This document shows, piece by piece, positions 14,993-23,201 of a stretch of 34,196 nt of DNA (its first letter is position 1; every line of letters starts with the position of its first letter). Below the pieces are notes generated by a model, which saw nothing but the letters and a program-made list of their open reading frames with translations, did not search any database and was not told the origin of the DNA. The stretch lies in assembly GCA_948629335.1 (NCBI GenBank), contig CAPHZB010000009.1:1-34196 (forward strand), given 5' to 3'. Both the position numbers and the translations under genes were made by a program. The DNA comes from an uncultured Bacilli bacterium. Its GTDB lineage: Bacteria; Bacillota_I; Bacilli_A; RF39; UBA660.

Positions 14993-15952
14993 ATGGAAAG
15001 AAGAAAGACTGGATTTACGTTAATTGAATTACTTGCTGTAATTGTGATACTAGCAGTTATTGCTTTAATTGCAACCGCATCTATTATATCCATTATTAAT
15101 CGGGCAGAAAAAGGCGCATTAGAAGACTCTGCTTATGGAATTATAGAGGCAGGAAATGTTTTTTATATTGATCATGTACTACCTGGAGGTAGTGAAGAAA
15201 GTTCTGAGAGAATCAATTTTGAAATCATAGGTGGTAAATTCGTAAATGTAAAAAATAAAGAAGAGGCTCTAGCATTCAAAGGTTCTATGCCAAAAACGGG
15301 AAAGTTACAAATCAATGCAAATGGGGATACAGCAATAGCTATATGTAGTAATAAATATTGTGCATGTAAAACTGTATCTGAAACAAGAGTGACCGTCCAA
15401 AAAGAGGATTGTGAAATTGATGAGGAAACAGGAGAGATTGGAACAAAGAAAGATACAACTCCTGTTGGAACAGTCATATCTTATATGGTTTCTACAACTC
15501 CACCTGATGGTTACCTAACTTGTGATGGAACTATTTATAATATCAGTGAGTATCCGAAATTAGCAGAGAAAATTAAGGAAGGACTAGGTAGCTATAATTA
15601 TTATGGTGGAAATGGAACAACAACTTTTGCAGTTCCAGATTTAAGAGGAGAGTTCTTACGAGGAACGGGGACAAATGGACATGCAGATTCAGGAAATGGT
15701 GCAGCAGTAGGCATACACCAAAATGCTACCTATTTGCCATATATATATTATTATGATAGTGGGAGTAGTGTATATGCAGTTGCGACATCTAATGCAAATA
15801 AAACCAATCAGACACACACATGGGATACAGTGATATCGAATACTGGAAGATTTAGGGATATAAACACAGGAAATTCTAATTCAAGACAAAATACAGTCGG
15901 TGGAACAACAAGACCTACCAATACATCTGTTTTGTACTGTATTAAGTATTAA
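14993..15952 (+). CDS. Type IV prepilin-like protein fused to a phage tail-collar domain (copy 1)
   Basis: This is a 319-residue fusion. Residues 1-30 are a class III prepilin signal: MERRKTG/FTLIELL with cleavage after Gly7, Glu at mature position 5, and a hydrophobic helix. Residues 31-150 form a linker with a short Cys cluster (ICSNKYCACK). From about 155 to 225 there is a phage tail-collar domain: TPVGTVISYM, PPDGYLTCDG, YPKLAEKIKE, TFAVPDLRGEFLRGTGT. The C-terminus is Ser/Thr/Asn-rich and ends RPTNTSVLYCIKY, as tail-fibre proteins often do. It is expected to be displayed on the cell surface, perhaps at a pilus tip, as an adhesin. No pilus assembly genes are in the window. A second copy lies at 19279. 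Confidence 0.88.
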   Translation: MERRKTGFTLIELLAVIVILAVIALIATASIISIINRAEKGALEDSAYGIIEAGNVFYIDHVLPGGSEESSERINFEIIGGKFVNVKNKEEALAFKGSMPKTGKLQINANGDTAIAICSNKYCACKTVSETRVTVQKEDCEIDEETGEIGTKKDTTPVGTVISYMVSTTPPDGYLTCDGTIYNISEYPKLAEKIKEGLGSYNYYGGNGTTTFAVPDLRGEFLRGTGTNGHADSGNGAAVGIHQNATYLPYIYYYDSGSSVYAVATSNANKTNQTHTWDTVISNTGRFRDINTGNSNSRQNTVGGTTRPTNTSVLYCIKY

Positions 15953-15975
15953 CATAGAAAATATATTTAAAATAG

Positions 15976-15999
15976 AAAGAGGAGATATTTCTCTTTTTT
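15976..15999 (+). terminator. Terminator after the first pilin and collar gene
   Basis: A 6-bp stem AAAGAG/CTCTTT (15976-15981 with 15991-15996) is followed by TTT and TCC, giving a run of six T. It lies about 25 bases after the stop codon. Confidence 0.55.
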
Positions 16000-16074
16000 C
16001 CTTGGTTACATTATGAAAATACAAATGGATGTATTTTTCATATGTTTAAAGAATTATTTTTCAGTCAAAAATGG

Positions 16075-16103
16075 TTGAACTAGGAAGGAAAATACGTTAT
16101 AAT
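16075..16103 (+). promoter_or_regulatory. Promoter of the leuS T-box transcript
   Basis: TTGAAC (16075-16080) and TATAAT (16098-16103) have 17-base spacing. RNA would start near 16110, just ahead of the T-box leader. The spacer contains CTAGGAAGGAAAA, which also occurs in the promoter of the second pilin gene. Confidence 0.75.
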
Positions 16104-16109
16104 TAATTT

Positions 16110-16300
16110 ATATTTATCAAACGAAAAAGAGAAGCAGTAAAAAGTTGTATTTTATTTAGAGAAAAAGTGGTTGGTGAAAACTTTTAAGATATTCTTTTGA
16201 ACTTATCTCTTTAGTTTGAACGGGTATTCCGTTATCAAGAGAAGAGCATAATTGTATTATGAATTAAGGTGGTACCGCGGGGTTTACTCGTCCTTAAATT
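16110..16300 (+). promoter_or_regulatory. T-box leader, leucine type
   Basis: The T-box sequence AAGGTGGTACCGCGG is at 16266-16280, followed by the antiterminator 3' arm CTCGTCCTTA (16288-16297). Upstream are a stem I distal part (GTGGTTGGTGAAAAC) and the specifier region GAACTTATCTCTTT with codon CTT (Leu) at 16202-16204, then CCGTTATC at 16229-16236. Uncharged tRNA-Leu should raise expression of leuS downstream. I do not find the usual terminator in which CTCGTCCTTA pairs with a downstream copy before a T-run. It is followed instead by a T-run, a ribosome-binding site and a small membrane-protein gene. Confidence 0.9.
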
Positions 16301-16325
16301 TGTAGTACTTTTTTTTGGAGGTTTT

Positions 16326-16670
16326 ATGGGAATTGGAGCATATTTACTTGTATTTTTAGGAATTTACATAATCTATTTACTGTTTGTTGTTTCTAGAAAA
16401 AAAGCAAGAGAATCATTTAAAAAAAGTTGTTACGTTTTATATTTAGTCAATGTATATAAAATTGACGTGGATAAGATAAATACAAAGATGCTTGCTAGTA
16501 TGGTAACATGTGTCAATTCCTTTATTTTAGCAACCACACTCTATATCCTATCAAACATAAAAGGAATTCTTAGTATTGTAGTTGCAGCTTTTTCCATGCT
16601 CCTCCTCTTATTTATTCTATACCATGTACTCGGTAAAATTTTAAAAAGGAAAGGTGATAAAAATGTATAA
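16326..16670 (+). CDS. Small membrane protein between T-box and leuS
   Basis: This 114-residue protein has three or so predicted helices: residues 2-25 (GAYLLVFLGIYIIYLLFVVS), about 60-80 (FILATTLYILSNIKGILSIVV) and about 85-105 (AAFSMLLLLFILYHVLG), with a basic Lys/Arg-rich loop and tail. I know no family for it. The ATG at 16326 has TTTGGAGG upstream at a good distance; the longer frame to 16269 would start inside the T-box and is not used. It overlaps leuS by 8 bases, so the two are translated together and it is presumably under the same leucine T-box. It could be a transporter part or a membrane anchor, but the sequence does not show which. Confidence 0.75.
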   Translation: MGIGAYLLVFLGIYIIYLLFVVSRKKARESFKKSCYVLYLVNVYKIDVDKINTKMLASMVTCVNSFILATTLYILSNIKGILSIVVAAFSMLLLLFILYHVLGKILKRKGDKNV

Positions 16671-19062
16671 ATTTAGTGAAATTGAAAAAAAATGGCAAAA
16701 AAGATGGGAAAAAAAAGAAACCTTTAAAATAGGAGTAGATAAGACAAAAGAAAAATTTTATATGCTTGTTGAGTTTCCTTATCCATCAGGGGTAGGACTA
16801 CATGTAGGACATGCACGTGTATATACGGCTTCGGATGTACAAGCACGTTTCAGAAGAGCAAGAGGATATAATGTATTATTTCCAATGGGTTGGGATGCCT
16901 TTGGTTCTCCAGCTGAGCAGTATGCAATTAAAAATCATATTCATCCAAAAGAGGCTGTACAAGAAAATATAAAAGTATTTAAGGGGCAAATGAAGTCATT
17001 GGGTCTTGCAATTGATTGGTCTCGCGAATTCGCAACAACAGATCCAGAATATTATAAACTAACGCAGTGGCAGTTTTTACAATTTTATAAAGCAGGTCTA
17101 GCTTATAAAGCAGAAAAAGAAATTAACTGGTGTCCAAACTGTAAAACAGGTCTTTCTAATGAAGACGCCGCGGGGGGTGTTTGTGAAAGATGTGGTTCAT
17201 CAACAACGAAAAAACTTAAAAATCAATGGGTTCTTAAGATGAGTAGCTATGCTGATAAATTGATTGATGGATTAAACGATACAGAGTTTTTAGATAAAGT
17301 AAAAACCGCACAAATTAATTGGATTGGAAAAAGTATAGGGGCAACAGTAGAATTTCCGTTAAAGAATCTAGAAGACAAACTAGAAGTTTTTACAACTAGG
17401 TGTGATACTTTATATGGAGTTACATTTATGGTTATCTCTCCAGAACATCCTTATCTAGAAAAATATAAAGATAAGATAGAAAACATAGAAGAAATAAAAG
17501 AATACCAAGAAAATGCACGCCGTAAAAGTGAGATTGAAAGAACAGATAATACGAAAGAAAAAACAGGTGTAAAAATTTCTGGGTTAACAGCTATCAATCC
17601 TATCACAAATAAAGAAATTCCAATTTGGGTAAGCGACTATGTTCTTATTAATTATGGTACAGGAGCAATTATGGCAGTTCCTGCTCATGATGAGAGAGAT
17701 TTCGCATTTGCGAAAAAATTTGGTATTGATCTTATTCCTGTTATTGAGGGTGGAAATGTAGAAGAGGAAGCCTATATTGGAGATGGTGTACATATCAATT
17801 CTGGTATTTTAAATGGTCTTGGAAAAGAAGAAGCTATCCATAAAATGATAACGTATTTAGAGGAAAACAATATTGGAAAGAAAACAGTAAATTACAAATT
17901 ACAAGATTGGATTTTCTCAAGACAAAGATTCTGGGGAGAGCCAATTCCAATGATTTCTTGTCCAAAATGTGGTTGGGTTCCTGTTAAAGAAGAAGATTTA
18001 CCTGTTGTTTTACCAGATGTTAGCGCTTATGAGCCAACAGAAACGGGAGAAAGTCCACTTGCGAATATTGAAGAATGGGTAAATGTAAAATGTCCAATTT
18101 GTGGAATGGATGCAAAAAGAGAAACAGACACGATGCCTAACTGGGCAGGCTCTTCTTGGTATTGGCTACGTTATATGGATCCACATAATGAAAATGAAAT
18201 TGCTAGTAAAGAATCCCTTGACTATTTTGGACAAGTAGATTTATATGATGGTGGTATGGAACATGCAACAAGACACTTACTTTATGCACGCTTTTGGAAT
18301 ATTTTCTTACATGAACAAGGACTTGTTCCTTATAGCGAACCTTTCTTAAAACGAATTAGTCATGGTATGATTTTAGGTCCAAATGGAGAGAAAATGAGTA
18401 AAAGTAAAGGAAATGTAGTCAATCCAAACGATATGATACATGAATATGGAGCCGATGCACTTCGTACTTACGAAATGTTTATTGGAGACTATTCTAAGGA
18501 TGCTGCATGGAGTGAGTTTGGACTTAAAGGATGCTTTAAATTTTTAAATCGTGTTTGGAACTTACAAGAAAAAGTAAATGATTCTACGGGTATGACTCCA
18601 TCTTTAGAAACAATTATTCATAAAACAATAAAAAAAGTAACTGAGGATATAGAAGCATTAGACTATAATACAGCTGTATCTGCTTTAATGATTTTATTAA
18701 ATGAATATGAAAAACAGGAAAGTATTCGTAGAGAAGACTACAAAGTTTTACTTCAATTACTTAATCCTTTCGCACCACATATGACAGAAGAACTTGCTGA
18801 GATTTTAAAACTTGAATCTGAAATTTCTGCTATGGCATGGCCTAGTTATGATGAATCTAAAATGGTGGAAGATACATTTACGATGGTTGTACAAGTGAAT
18901 GGAAAAGTAAGAGGAAAGATAGAAATAAGTGCAGAAACAACTGAAGAAGAAATGAAAGAAAAAGCAAAACAAATTGATAATGTAAAAGTTTTTATTGAAG
19001 GAAAGACAATCGTAAAAGAAATTGTGATTCCAAAGAAACTTGTCAATATTGTTGTTGAGTAA
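16663..19062 (+). CDS. leuS: Leucine-tRNA ligase
   Basis: LeuRS attaches leucine to tRNA-Leu. The 799-residue product has the HIGH-type motif HVGH (47-50), zinc-type knuckles CPNCKTG...CERCG and CPKCGW...CPICGMD, the connective editing domain with GTGAIMAVPAHDERDFAFA (threonine-rich region TNKEIPIWVSDYVLI nearby) and KMSKS (577-581). Length and layout match bacterial LeuRS (about 800-860 residues). The ATG at 16663 lies after AAGGAAAGGTG in the tail of the small membrane-protein gene; an upstream ATG at 16654 is less likely. It is controlled by the leucine T-box at 16110-16300. Confidence 0.98.
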   Translation: MYKFSEIEKKWQKRWEKKETFKIGVDKTKEKFYMLVEFPYPSGVGLHVGHARVYTASDVQARFRRARGYNVLFPMGWDAFGSPAEQYAIKNHIHPKEAVQENIKVFKGQMKSLGLAIDWSREFATTDPEYYKLTQWQFLQFYKAGLAYKAEKEINWCPNCKTGLSNEDAAGGVCERCGSSTTKKLKNQWVLKMSSYADKLIDGLNDTEFLDKVKTAQINWIGKSIGATVEFPLKNLEDKLEVFTTRCDTLYGVTFMVISPEHPYLEKYKDKIENIEEIKEYQENARRKSEIERTDNTKEKTGVKISGLTAINPITNKEIPIWVSDYVLINYGTGAIMAVPAHDERDFAFAKKFGIDLIPVIEGGNVEEEAYIGDGVHINSGILNGLGKEEAIHKMITYLEENNIGKKTVNYKLQDWIFSRQRFWGEPIPMISCPKCGWVPVKEEDLPVVLPDVSAYEPTETGESPLANIEEWVNVKCPICGMDAKRETDTMPNWAGSSWYWLRYMDPHNENEIASKESLDYFGQVDLYDGGMEHATRHLLYARFWNIFLHEQGLVPYSEPFLKRISHGMILGPNGEKMSKSKGNVVNPNDMIHEYGADALRTYEMFIGDYSKDAAWSEFGLKGCFKFLNRVWNLQEKVNDSTGMTPSLETIIHKTIKKVTEDIEALDYNTAVSALMILLNEYEKQESIRREDYKVLLQLLNPFAPHMTEELAEILKLESEISAMAWPSYDESKMVEDTFTMVVQVNGKVRGKIEISAETTEEEMKEKAKQIDNVKVFIEGKTIVKEIVIPKKLVNIVVE

Positions 19063-19131
19063 ATAGCCTCGTCTTTAAGAGAAAAACACTTTTTCTTGTA
19101 TTAATGTAGCCGAGTTTCGTATAATACAAAA

Positions 19132-19161
19132 AATACCTAGTCTATATGACTAGGTGTTTTT
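19132..19161 (+). terminator. Terminator of leuS
   Basis: An 11-bp stem (19132-19142 with 19148-19158; core CCTAGTC/GACTAGG) has a 5-base loop TATAT and a T-run. It is the same type as the orphan terminator at 3037. Between the leuS stop and this hairpin (19063-19131) there is no gene. Confidence 0.8.
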
Positions 19162-19220
19162 GATGAAGCAACATTTTATGGAGGAACAGAGTCTTTTATC
19201 AAAATTTTAAAGTGAGAGGG

Positions 19221-19250
19221 TTGACAAATCTAGGAAGGAAAAGAGATAAT
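19221..19250 (+). promoter_or_regulatory. Promoter of the second pilin and collar gene
   Basis: TTGACA (19221-19226) and GATAAT (19245-19250) have 18-base spacing. It shares CTAGGAAGGAAAA in the spacer with the leuS promoter. RNA starts near 19257. Confidence 0.5.
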
Positions 19251-19278
19251 ATAAAAGTAGAATATGGGGAGTGTAGAT

Positions 19279-20247
19279 ATGAAAAAAAGGAAAAATGGAT
19301 TTACGTTAATTGAATTACTTGCTGTAATTGTGATACTAGCAGTCATTGCTTTAATTGCAACAGCATCTATTATATCCATTATTAATCGAGCAGAAAAAGG
19401 TGCCTTAGAAGACTCCGCTTATGGAATTATAGAAGCAGGAAATGTTTTTTATATAGATCATGTATTACCTGAAAGTAGTGCAGAAAGTTATGAGAAAATC
19501 AACTTTGAAATTGTAGGTGGTAAATTTGTAAATGTAAAAAATAAAGAAGAAGCTCTAGCATTTAAAGGTTCTATGCCTAAGATAGGAAAGCTACAAATCA
19601 ATGCGAATGGAGATACATCCATAGCTATATGTAGTAGTAAGTATTGTGCATGTAAGAGCATAACAGAATCAAAAGTAATCGTTCAAAAACAGGGATGCGA
19701 AATTGATGAAGAAACAGGAGAGATTGGAACAAAGAAAGATACAACGCCTGTTGGAACAGTTATATCTTATATGGGTTCAGTAACCCCACCAGATGGGTAT
19801 TTGTCTTGTGATGGAACTATTTATAATATTAGTGAATATCCAACATTAGCAGAACAGTTTAAAGACGGATTTGGTAAGTATAATTATTATGGAGGGGATG
19901 GAATTACTACTTTTGCTGTACCCGATTTGAGGGGAGAATTTTTGAGGGGAACGGGAACAAATAGCCATTCTTCTTCAGGAAGTGGTTCTGCTATAGGTAT
20001 ACATCAAAGCGCAACTTTTGTACCAAGTATTGGATTTCAGGTAGATCAAAACAATAAGTATTTTCAGGCTGAAAGTGATATTGGAAATACGAATAGACCA
20101 TACAATTATGATTTTGCAAAAACAAGTGCAACAACAACTAGTCCAACTATAAGTGTATCTGCGGGTACCTTTTCCGCATCAAATAGGACAGTTGGTGGGA
20201 CAACGAGGCCAACAAACACGTCTGTTTTATACTGTATTAAATATTAA
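19279..20247 (+). CDS. Type IV prepilin-like protein fused to a phage tail-collar domain (copy 2)
   Basis: This 322-residue paralog of the gene at 14993 has the same order: prepilin signal and helix (MKKRKNG/FTLIELLAVIV), Cys-containing linker (ICSSKYCACK), then tail-collar motifs TPVGTVISYM, PPDGYLSCDG, YPTLAEQFKDG and TFAVPDLRGEFLRGTGT, and the end RPTNTSVLYCIKY. The first 225 residues are nearly the same as copy 1; the part between the collar and the last 18 residues differs strongly. The ATG at 19279 follows GGGGAG; the upstream ATG at 19264 lacks a ribosome site. The stop is 16 bases before lemA, so the two may share a transcript. Presumed surface adhesin; partner pilus genes are not seen. 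Confidence 0.88.
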   Translation: MKKRKNGFTLIELLAVIVILAVIALIATASIISIINRAEKGALEDSAYGIIEAGNVFYIDHVLPESSAESYEKINFEIVGGKFVNVKNKEEALAFKGSMPKIGKLQINANGDTSIAICSSKYCACKSITESKVIVQKQGCEIDEETGEIGTKKDTTPVGTVISYMGSVTPPDGYLSCDGTIYNISEYPTLAEQFKDGFGKYNYYGGDGITTFAVPDLRGEFLRGTGTNSHSSSGSGSAIGIHQSATFVPSIGFQVDQNNKYFQAESDIGNTNRPYNYDFAKTSATTTSPTISVSAGTFSASNRTVGGTTRPTNTSVLYCIKY

Positions 20248-20263
20248 TAAAGAGGTGAGAATA

Positions 20264-20830
20264 ATGAAAAAAACAAGTATAGTTTTAATTGGTATTATTG
20301 CTATTTTTCTAGTTATAGGGGGAATATTAGCAAGTAGTTATAATAATATGGTATCTAAAAAAGAAACTATAGAAAATACTTTATCCGATTTAGATGTTAT
20401 GTTGCAAAGAAGAGCCGATTTGATTCCAAATTTAGTAAGTACTGTAAAAGGATATATGAATCATGAAAGTGAAATCATTAATCAAGTAACGGAAGCTAGA
20501 AAAAATTTGGTGAATGCGAATACGGTTTCTGAAAAACTAGATGCAAATGAAGAATTAACACATTCGTTACAAGCTTTAATGGTTGTTGTTGAAAATTATC
20601 CTGAATTAAAATCTTCTTCTAATTTTATACAATTATCAGACGAACTTGCTGGAACAGAAAATCGTATTTCCGTTGCAAGAAGAGATTATAATATGGCAGT
20701 CAATCAATACAATACAACTATCAAAAAATTTCCAAATATGATTTTTGCTTCTTTATTTGGATTTGAAAAAGAAAATTATTATGAAGCAGAAGCTTCCAGT
20801 ACGAAGGTTCCAAGTGTTAGTTTCGAGTAA
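20264..20830 (+). CDS. lemA: LemA family protein
   Basis: LemA proteins are membrane-anchored coiled-coil proteins of unclear role, often next to TPM-domain (YgcG-like) genes as here. The 188-residue product has an N-terminal helix (IVLIGIIAIFLVIGGILASSY, residues 5-25 or so), then SKKETIENTLSDLDVMLQRRADLIPNLVSTVKGYMNHE, the family signature, and a long helical region with ENRISVARRDYNMAVNQYNT. The ATG at 20264 follows AGAGGTGAG. It is 16 bases after the second pilin and collar gene, and the next ORF starts within its last 50 bases, suggesting an operon of the three. Confidence 0.93.
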   Translation: MKKTSIVLIGIIAIFLVIGGILASSYNNMVSKKETIENTLSDLDVMLQRRADLIPNLVSTVKGYMNHESEIINQVTEARKNLVNANTVSEKLDANEELTHSLQALMVVVENYPELKSSSNFIQLSDELAGTENRISVARRDYNMAVNQYNTTIKKFPNMIFASLFGFEKENYYEAEASSTKVPSVSFE

Positions 20831-21761
20831 GAGAAAGGGAATTTTCAAAACACTTCTTTTCTTGATTTGTCTTTTCTTATTTCAAAACAAAATATTTGCC
20901 TTAGTACAACCTACTACTTCTTTTTATGTAAATGATTATGCAAATTTACTTAGTGAAAGTACGAAAGAGTATATTCAAAAAGCAAATGAACGCTTATATC
21001 AAAAAACAGGAAGCCAAATTGTCGTGGTTACAGTTCTGAATTTAGAAGGAAATTCTTTAGAAGAATACGCAACAGAATTGTTTCGAAATTTTGGAATAGG
21101 TAGTAAACAGAAGAATAATGGAATACTTCTTTTATTAACGCTAGAAGAAAGGCAGTTTCGAGTGGAAGTTGGCTATGGATTAGAAGGAATACTTCCCGAT
21201 GCAAAAACAGGAAGAATTCAAGATGAATATATTATTCCTTATTTAAAACAGAATAAATGGGATGAAGGAATACAAAATGGCTTTAAAAAAATATTAGATG
21301 AAATTGTAAATTACTATGGTGTAGATATAAATATGAATATAGATCCAATAGAGGTAGAGTCGGAAGAGGGGAATGGGTCTGTTGTTATGTTTTCTATTTT
21401 TGGTTTGCCCATGATTTCTTTTTTACTAGGTTTTCTTACAAAACAACTAGAAAGAGATAAAATACTAAAAAAACAACACTTTAAATTATTTACGTTTATT
21501 TATATATCTGGTGTCTTTCTTTTTTACTGGTTTTATCTTAGAACCTTATTTGCCACTGACCTACACATATCTTTCTATTCGTATTTATGCTTTGTAGGCA
21601 TTTTGATAGGCATAAATGGAATTGCTTTTGCATCAGGTAGAAGTAAAAAACATGTAGTTGGATTTTCCATCAAAGGAGGTAGCTCTTCCTTTGGAAGTTC
21701 TGGTGGGTCTCATGGAGGTGGCGGGTCATCAGGTGGAGGAGGTTCTTCTAGAAACTTTTAA
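20781..21761 (+). CDS. TPM-domain (YgcG-like) secreted or membrane protein
   Basis: The 326-residue protein has a signal-like hydrophobic stretch (LLFLICLFLFQNKIFA) ahead of a TPM domain: TSFYVNDYANLLSESTKEYI, GSQIVVVTVLNLEGNSLEEYATELF and FRVEVGYGLEGILPDAKTGRI. Two or three membrane helices follow, and the end is a Gly/Ser-rich tail (GGSSSFGSSGGSHGGGG). This is the usual layout of YgcG-like proteins paired with LemA. The ATG at 20781 is inside lemA and has no clear ribosome site; a GTG at 20814 has AAGG seven bases upstream and gives a shorter, more typical signal peptide, so the true start may be 20814. Confidence 0.88.
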   Translation: MKQKLPVRRFQVLVSSKRKGIFKTLLFLICLFLFQNKIFALVQPTTSFYVNDYANLLSESTKEYIQKANERLYQKTGSQIVVVTVLNLEGNSLEEYATELFRNFGIGSKQKNNGILLLLTLEERQFRVEVGYGLEGILPDAKTGRIQDEYIIPYLKQNKWDEGIQNGFKKILDEIVNYYGVDINMNIDPIEVESEEGNGSVVMFSIFGLPMISFLLGFLTKQLERDKILKKQHFKLFTFIYISGVFLFYWFYLRTLFATDLHISFYSYLCFVGILIGINGIAFASGRSKKHVVGFSIKGGSSSFGSSGGSHGGGGSSGGGGSSRNF

Positions 21762-21789
21762 AAATGGAGTTAAATTTTGTTATAAAGTT

Positions 21790-21817
21790 AAAAGATGAAA
21801 TGAGAGTTCATCTTTTT
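21790..21817 (+). terminator. Terminator of the lemA operon
   Basis: A 10-bp perfect stem AAAAGATGAA/TTCATCTTTT (21790-21799 with 21807-21816) with a 7-base loop ends in T residues. It lies 28 bases after the stop. Confidence 0.75.
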
Positions 21818-21874
21818 CTATGAAAAATAGATTTAGTGTGGTACAATAGAACATATTATACGAGGGGGATATGT

Positions 21875-23119
21875 ATGTTATACATAAGCAAGAGTAGAAA
21901 TGAAGAGAAAAACAATAACCTAGAAAAAATAGAAAAAGAGAGAAAAATGATTAATGAAGAAATTTATAAGGGAAATTTAAAGAAAGCAGAGGAAATGGTT
22001 TTAAATAGTCCATACTTAAATGACAAGGAGTTCTTTTTTCTATATCCTAAAATCTTATTAGAACAAAAAAGAGTAGAAGAACTCATCCAAATATGTACGA
22101 ATTCAAAATATGAAAACGATTTACATGTACAAGGAGAGTATTTAAAATACCTTTATTTAAAAGAAGACTATGTGACTATTTTTTCAATTTATGAGAGGTT
22201 GAAGGAGCAAGGTGACCCCAAAATATTTGCTTATTATGTAAGAGCTATTTCTAAAACAATTGGAATAAACGAAGCTTTAGAATGTATTGACATGAGTTGT
22301 TTGAAAGAAGATAAACAGGTAATTACTTTAAAAATACACTTATTAAGAAAGAATAATCAGTTAGAAAAAGCTTTAAAATTATGCGAGGAGAGCCCAAACC
22401 GGGAAGAGTTAAAAATCCTACTAGAGGAAGTTTACATTTTATCAAAATTGCATCGATATGAAGAAGCTTATCAAAAAATAATGCATAGTGAATATAAAGA
22501 GTATACAATTATAAAAACACAACTAATTTCCATTCTTTGCCATTGGTACATCTTTGATGGGGAGAAAAATCCTATCTTATTAGAAAAAGCAGAAACATAC
22601 CTAGATGAAGAAGCCATAAAGATAGATGAAAAGCATTTTTATGCATATCTCTTTTTCTTGAGTACTTCAAAAAGAGATAAAGAAAGAAAAGAAGCAATAG
22701 ACTATTATTCCTTTAAAGACAAGAAAAAGTTTTATTCAAAAAAACCAAATATCTTAGGAATGGAAAGATGTGTATTAGCACAACAATTAGGTTTTATTTA
22801 TCAAGGTACATTTGATGTGGATAAATTGGGAAGTTTAAAGATAGAGCCATTTGAAAAAGATGTTTTACTCCTTGCTTATCTTCATAGAAATTCAAAAAAA
22901 GAGGCACAACGTATAGTAAAACAAAAAAGGATAGAATACAAGGAAGATAAGGAAAAATTAAAAGTGTTTAATCAAATACAAGCAACATTAGAAAAAAAGC
23001 AATCTTATTTTGATATTACTTTATATAGTCGTCTTTTACATACTGAAATTATTTTTAATGATATTTCATCATTTTCTGAGAAGGAAACAGAAAAGAAATA
23101 TTTTAAAAAGGGAATCTAG
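21875..23119 (+). CDS. TPR-like helical repeat protein
   Basis: The 414-residue product is almost all helix and has repeating pairs of helices with TPR-like spacing, for example NGLKKAEEMVL-like NLKKAEEMVLNSPYL, NQLEKALKLCEESP and HRYEEAYQKIMHSE. It has no signal peptide or membrane helix and is rich in Lys and Glu. Such proteins usually act as protein-binding scaffolds, but no partner is shown. The ATG at 21875 is preceded by a strong GAGGGGG. Upstream the frame has an earlier start at 21836 that lacks a ribosome site. It is followed by a long terminator hairpin, so it looks monocistronic. Confidence 0.75.
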   Translation: MLYISKSRNEEKNNNLEKIEKERKMINEEIYKGNLKKAEEMVLNSPYLNDKEFFFLYPKILLEQKRVEELIQICTNSKYENDLHVQGEYLKYLYLKEDYVTIFSIYERLKEQGDPKIFAYYVRAISKTIGINEALECIDMSCLKEDKQVITLKIHLLRKNNQLEKALKLCEESPNREELKILLEEVYILSKLHRYEEAYQKIMHSEYKEYTIIKTQLISILCHWYIFDGEKNPILLEKAETYLDEEAIKIDEKHFYAYLFFLSTSKRDKERKEAIDYYSFKDKKKFYSKKPNILGMERCVLAQQLGFIYQGTFDVDKLGSLKIEPFEKDVLLLAYLHRNSKKEAQRIVKQKRIEYKEDKEKLKVFNQIQATLEKKQSYFDITLYSRLLHTEIIFNDISSFSEKETEKKYFKKGI

Positions 23120-23127
23120 ATACAACA

Positions 23128-23175
23128 ATAAAAGACTGTAAAAAATAAAGTACTTATTTTTCAAATTGTCTTTTT
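23128..23175 (+). terminator. Terminator between the TPR gene and the flavoprotein pair
   Basis: AAAAGAC pairs with GTCTTTT around an inner stem AAAAATAA/TTATTTTT, and a T-run follows. A -10 box TATAAT at about 23181-23186 for the next gene lies just after it. Confidence 0.6.
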
Positions 23176-23201
23176 TGTTGTATAATGATAGGGGTGACTG
23201 T

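Noticed and set aside
16269..16325. Longer N-terminus for the small membrane protein
   Set aside because: The start would be inside the T-box core sequence, which is explained by RNA function; ATG 16326 has a strong ribosome site.
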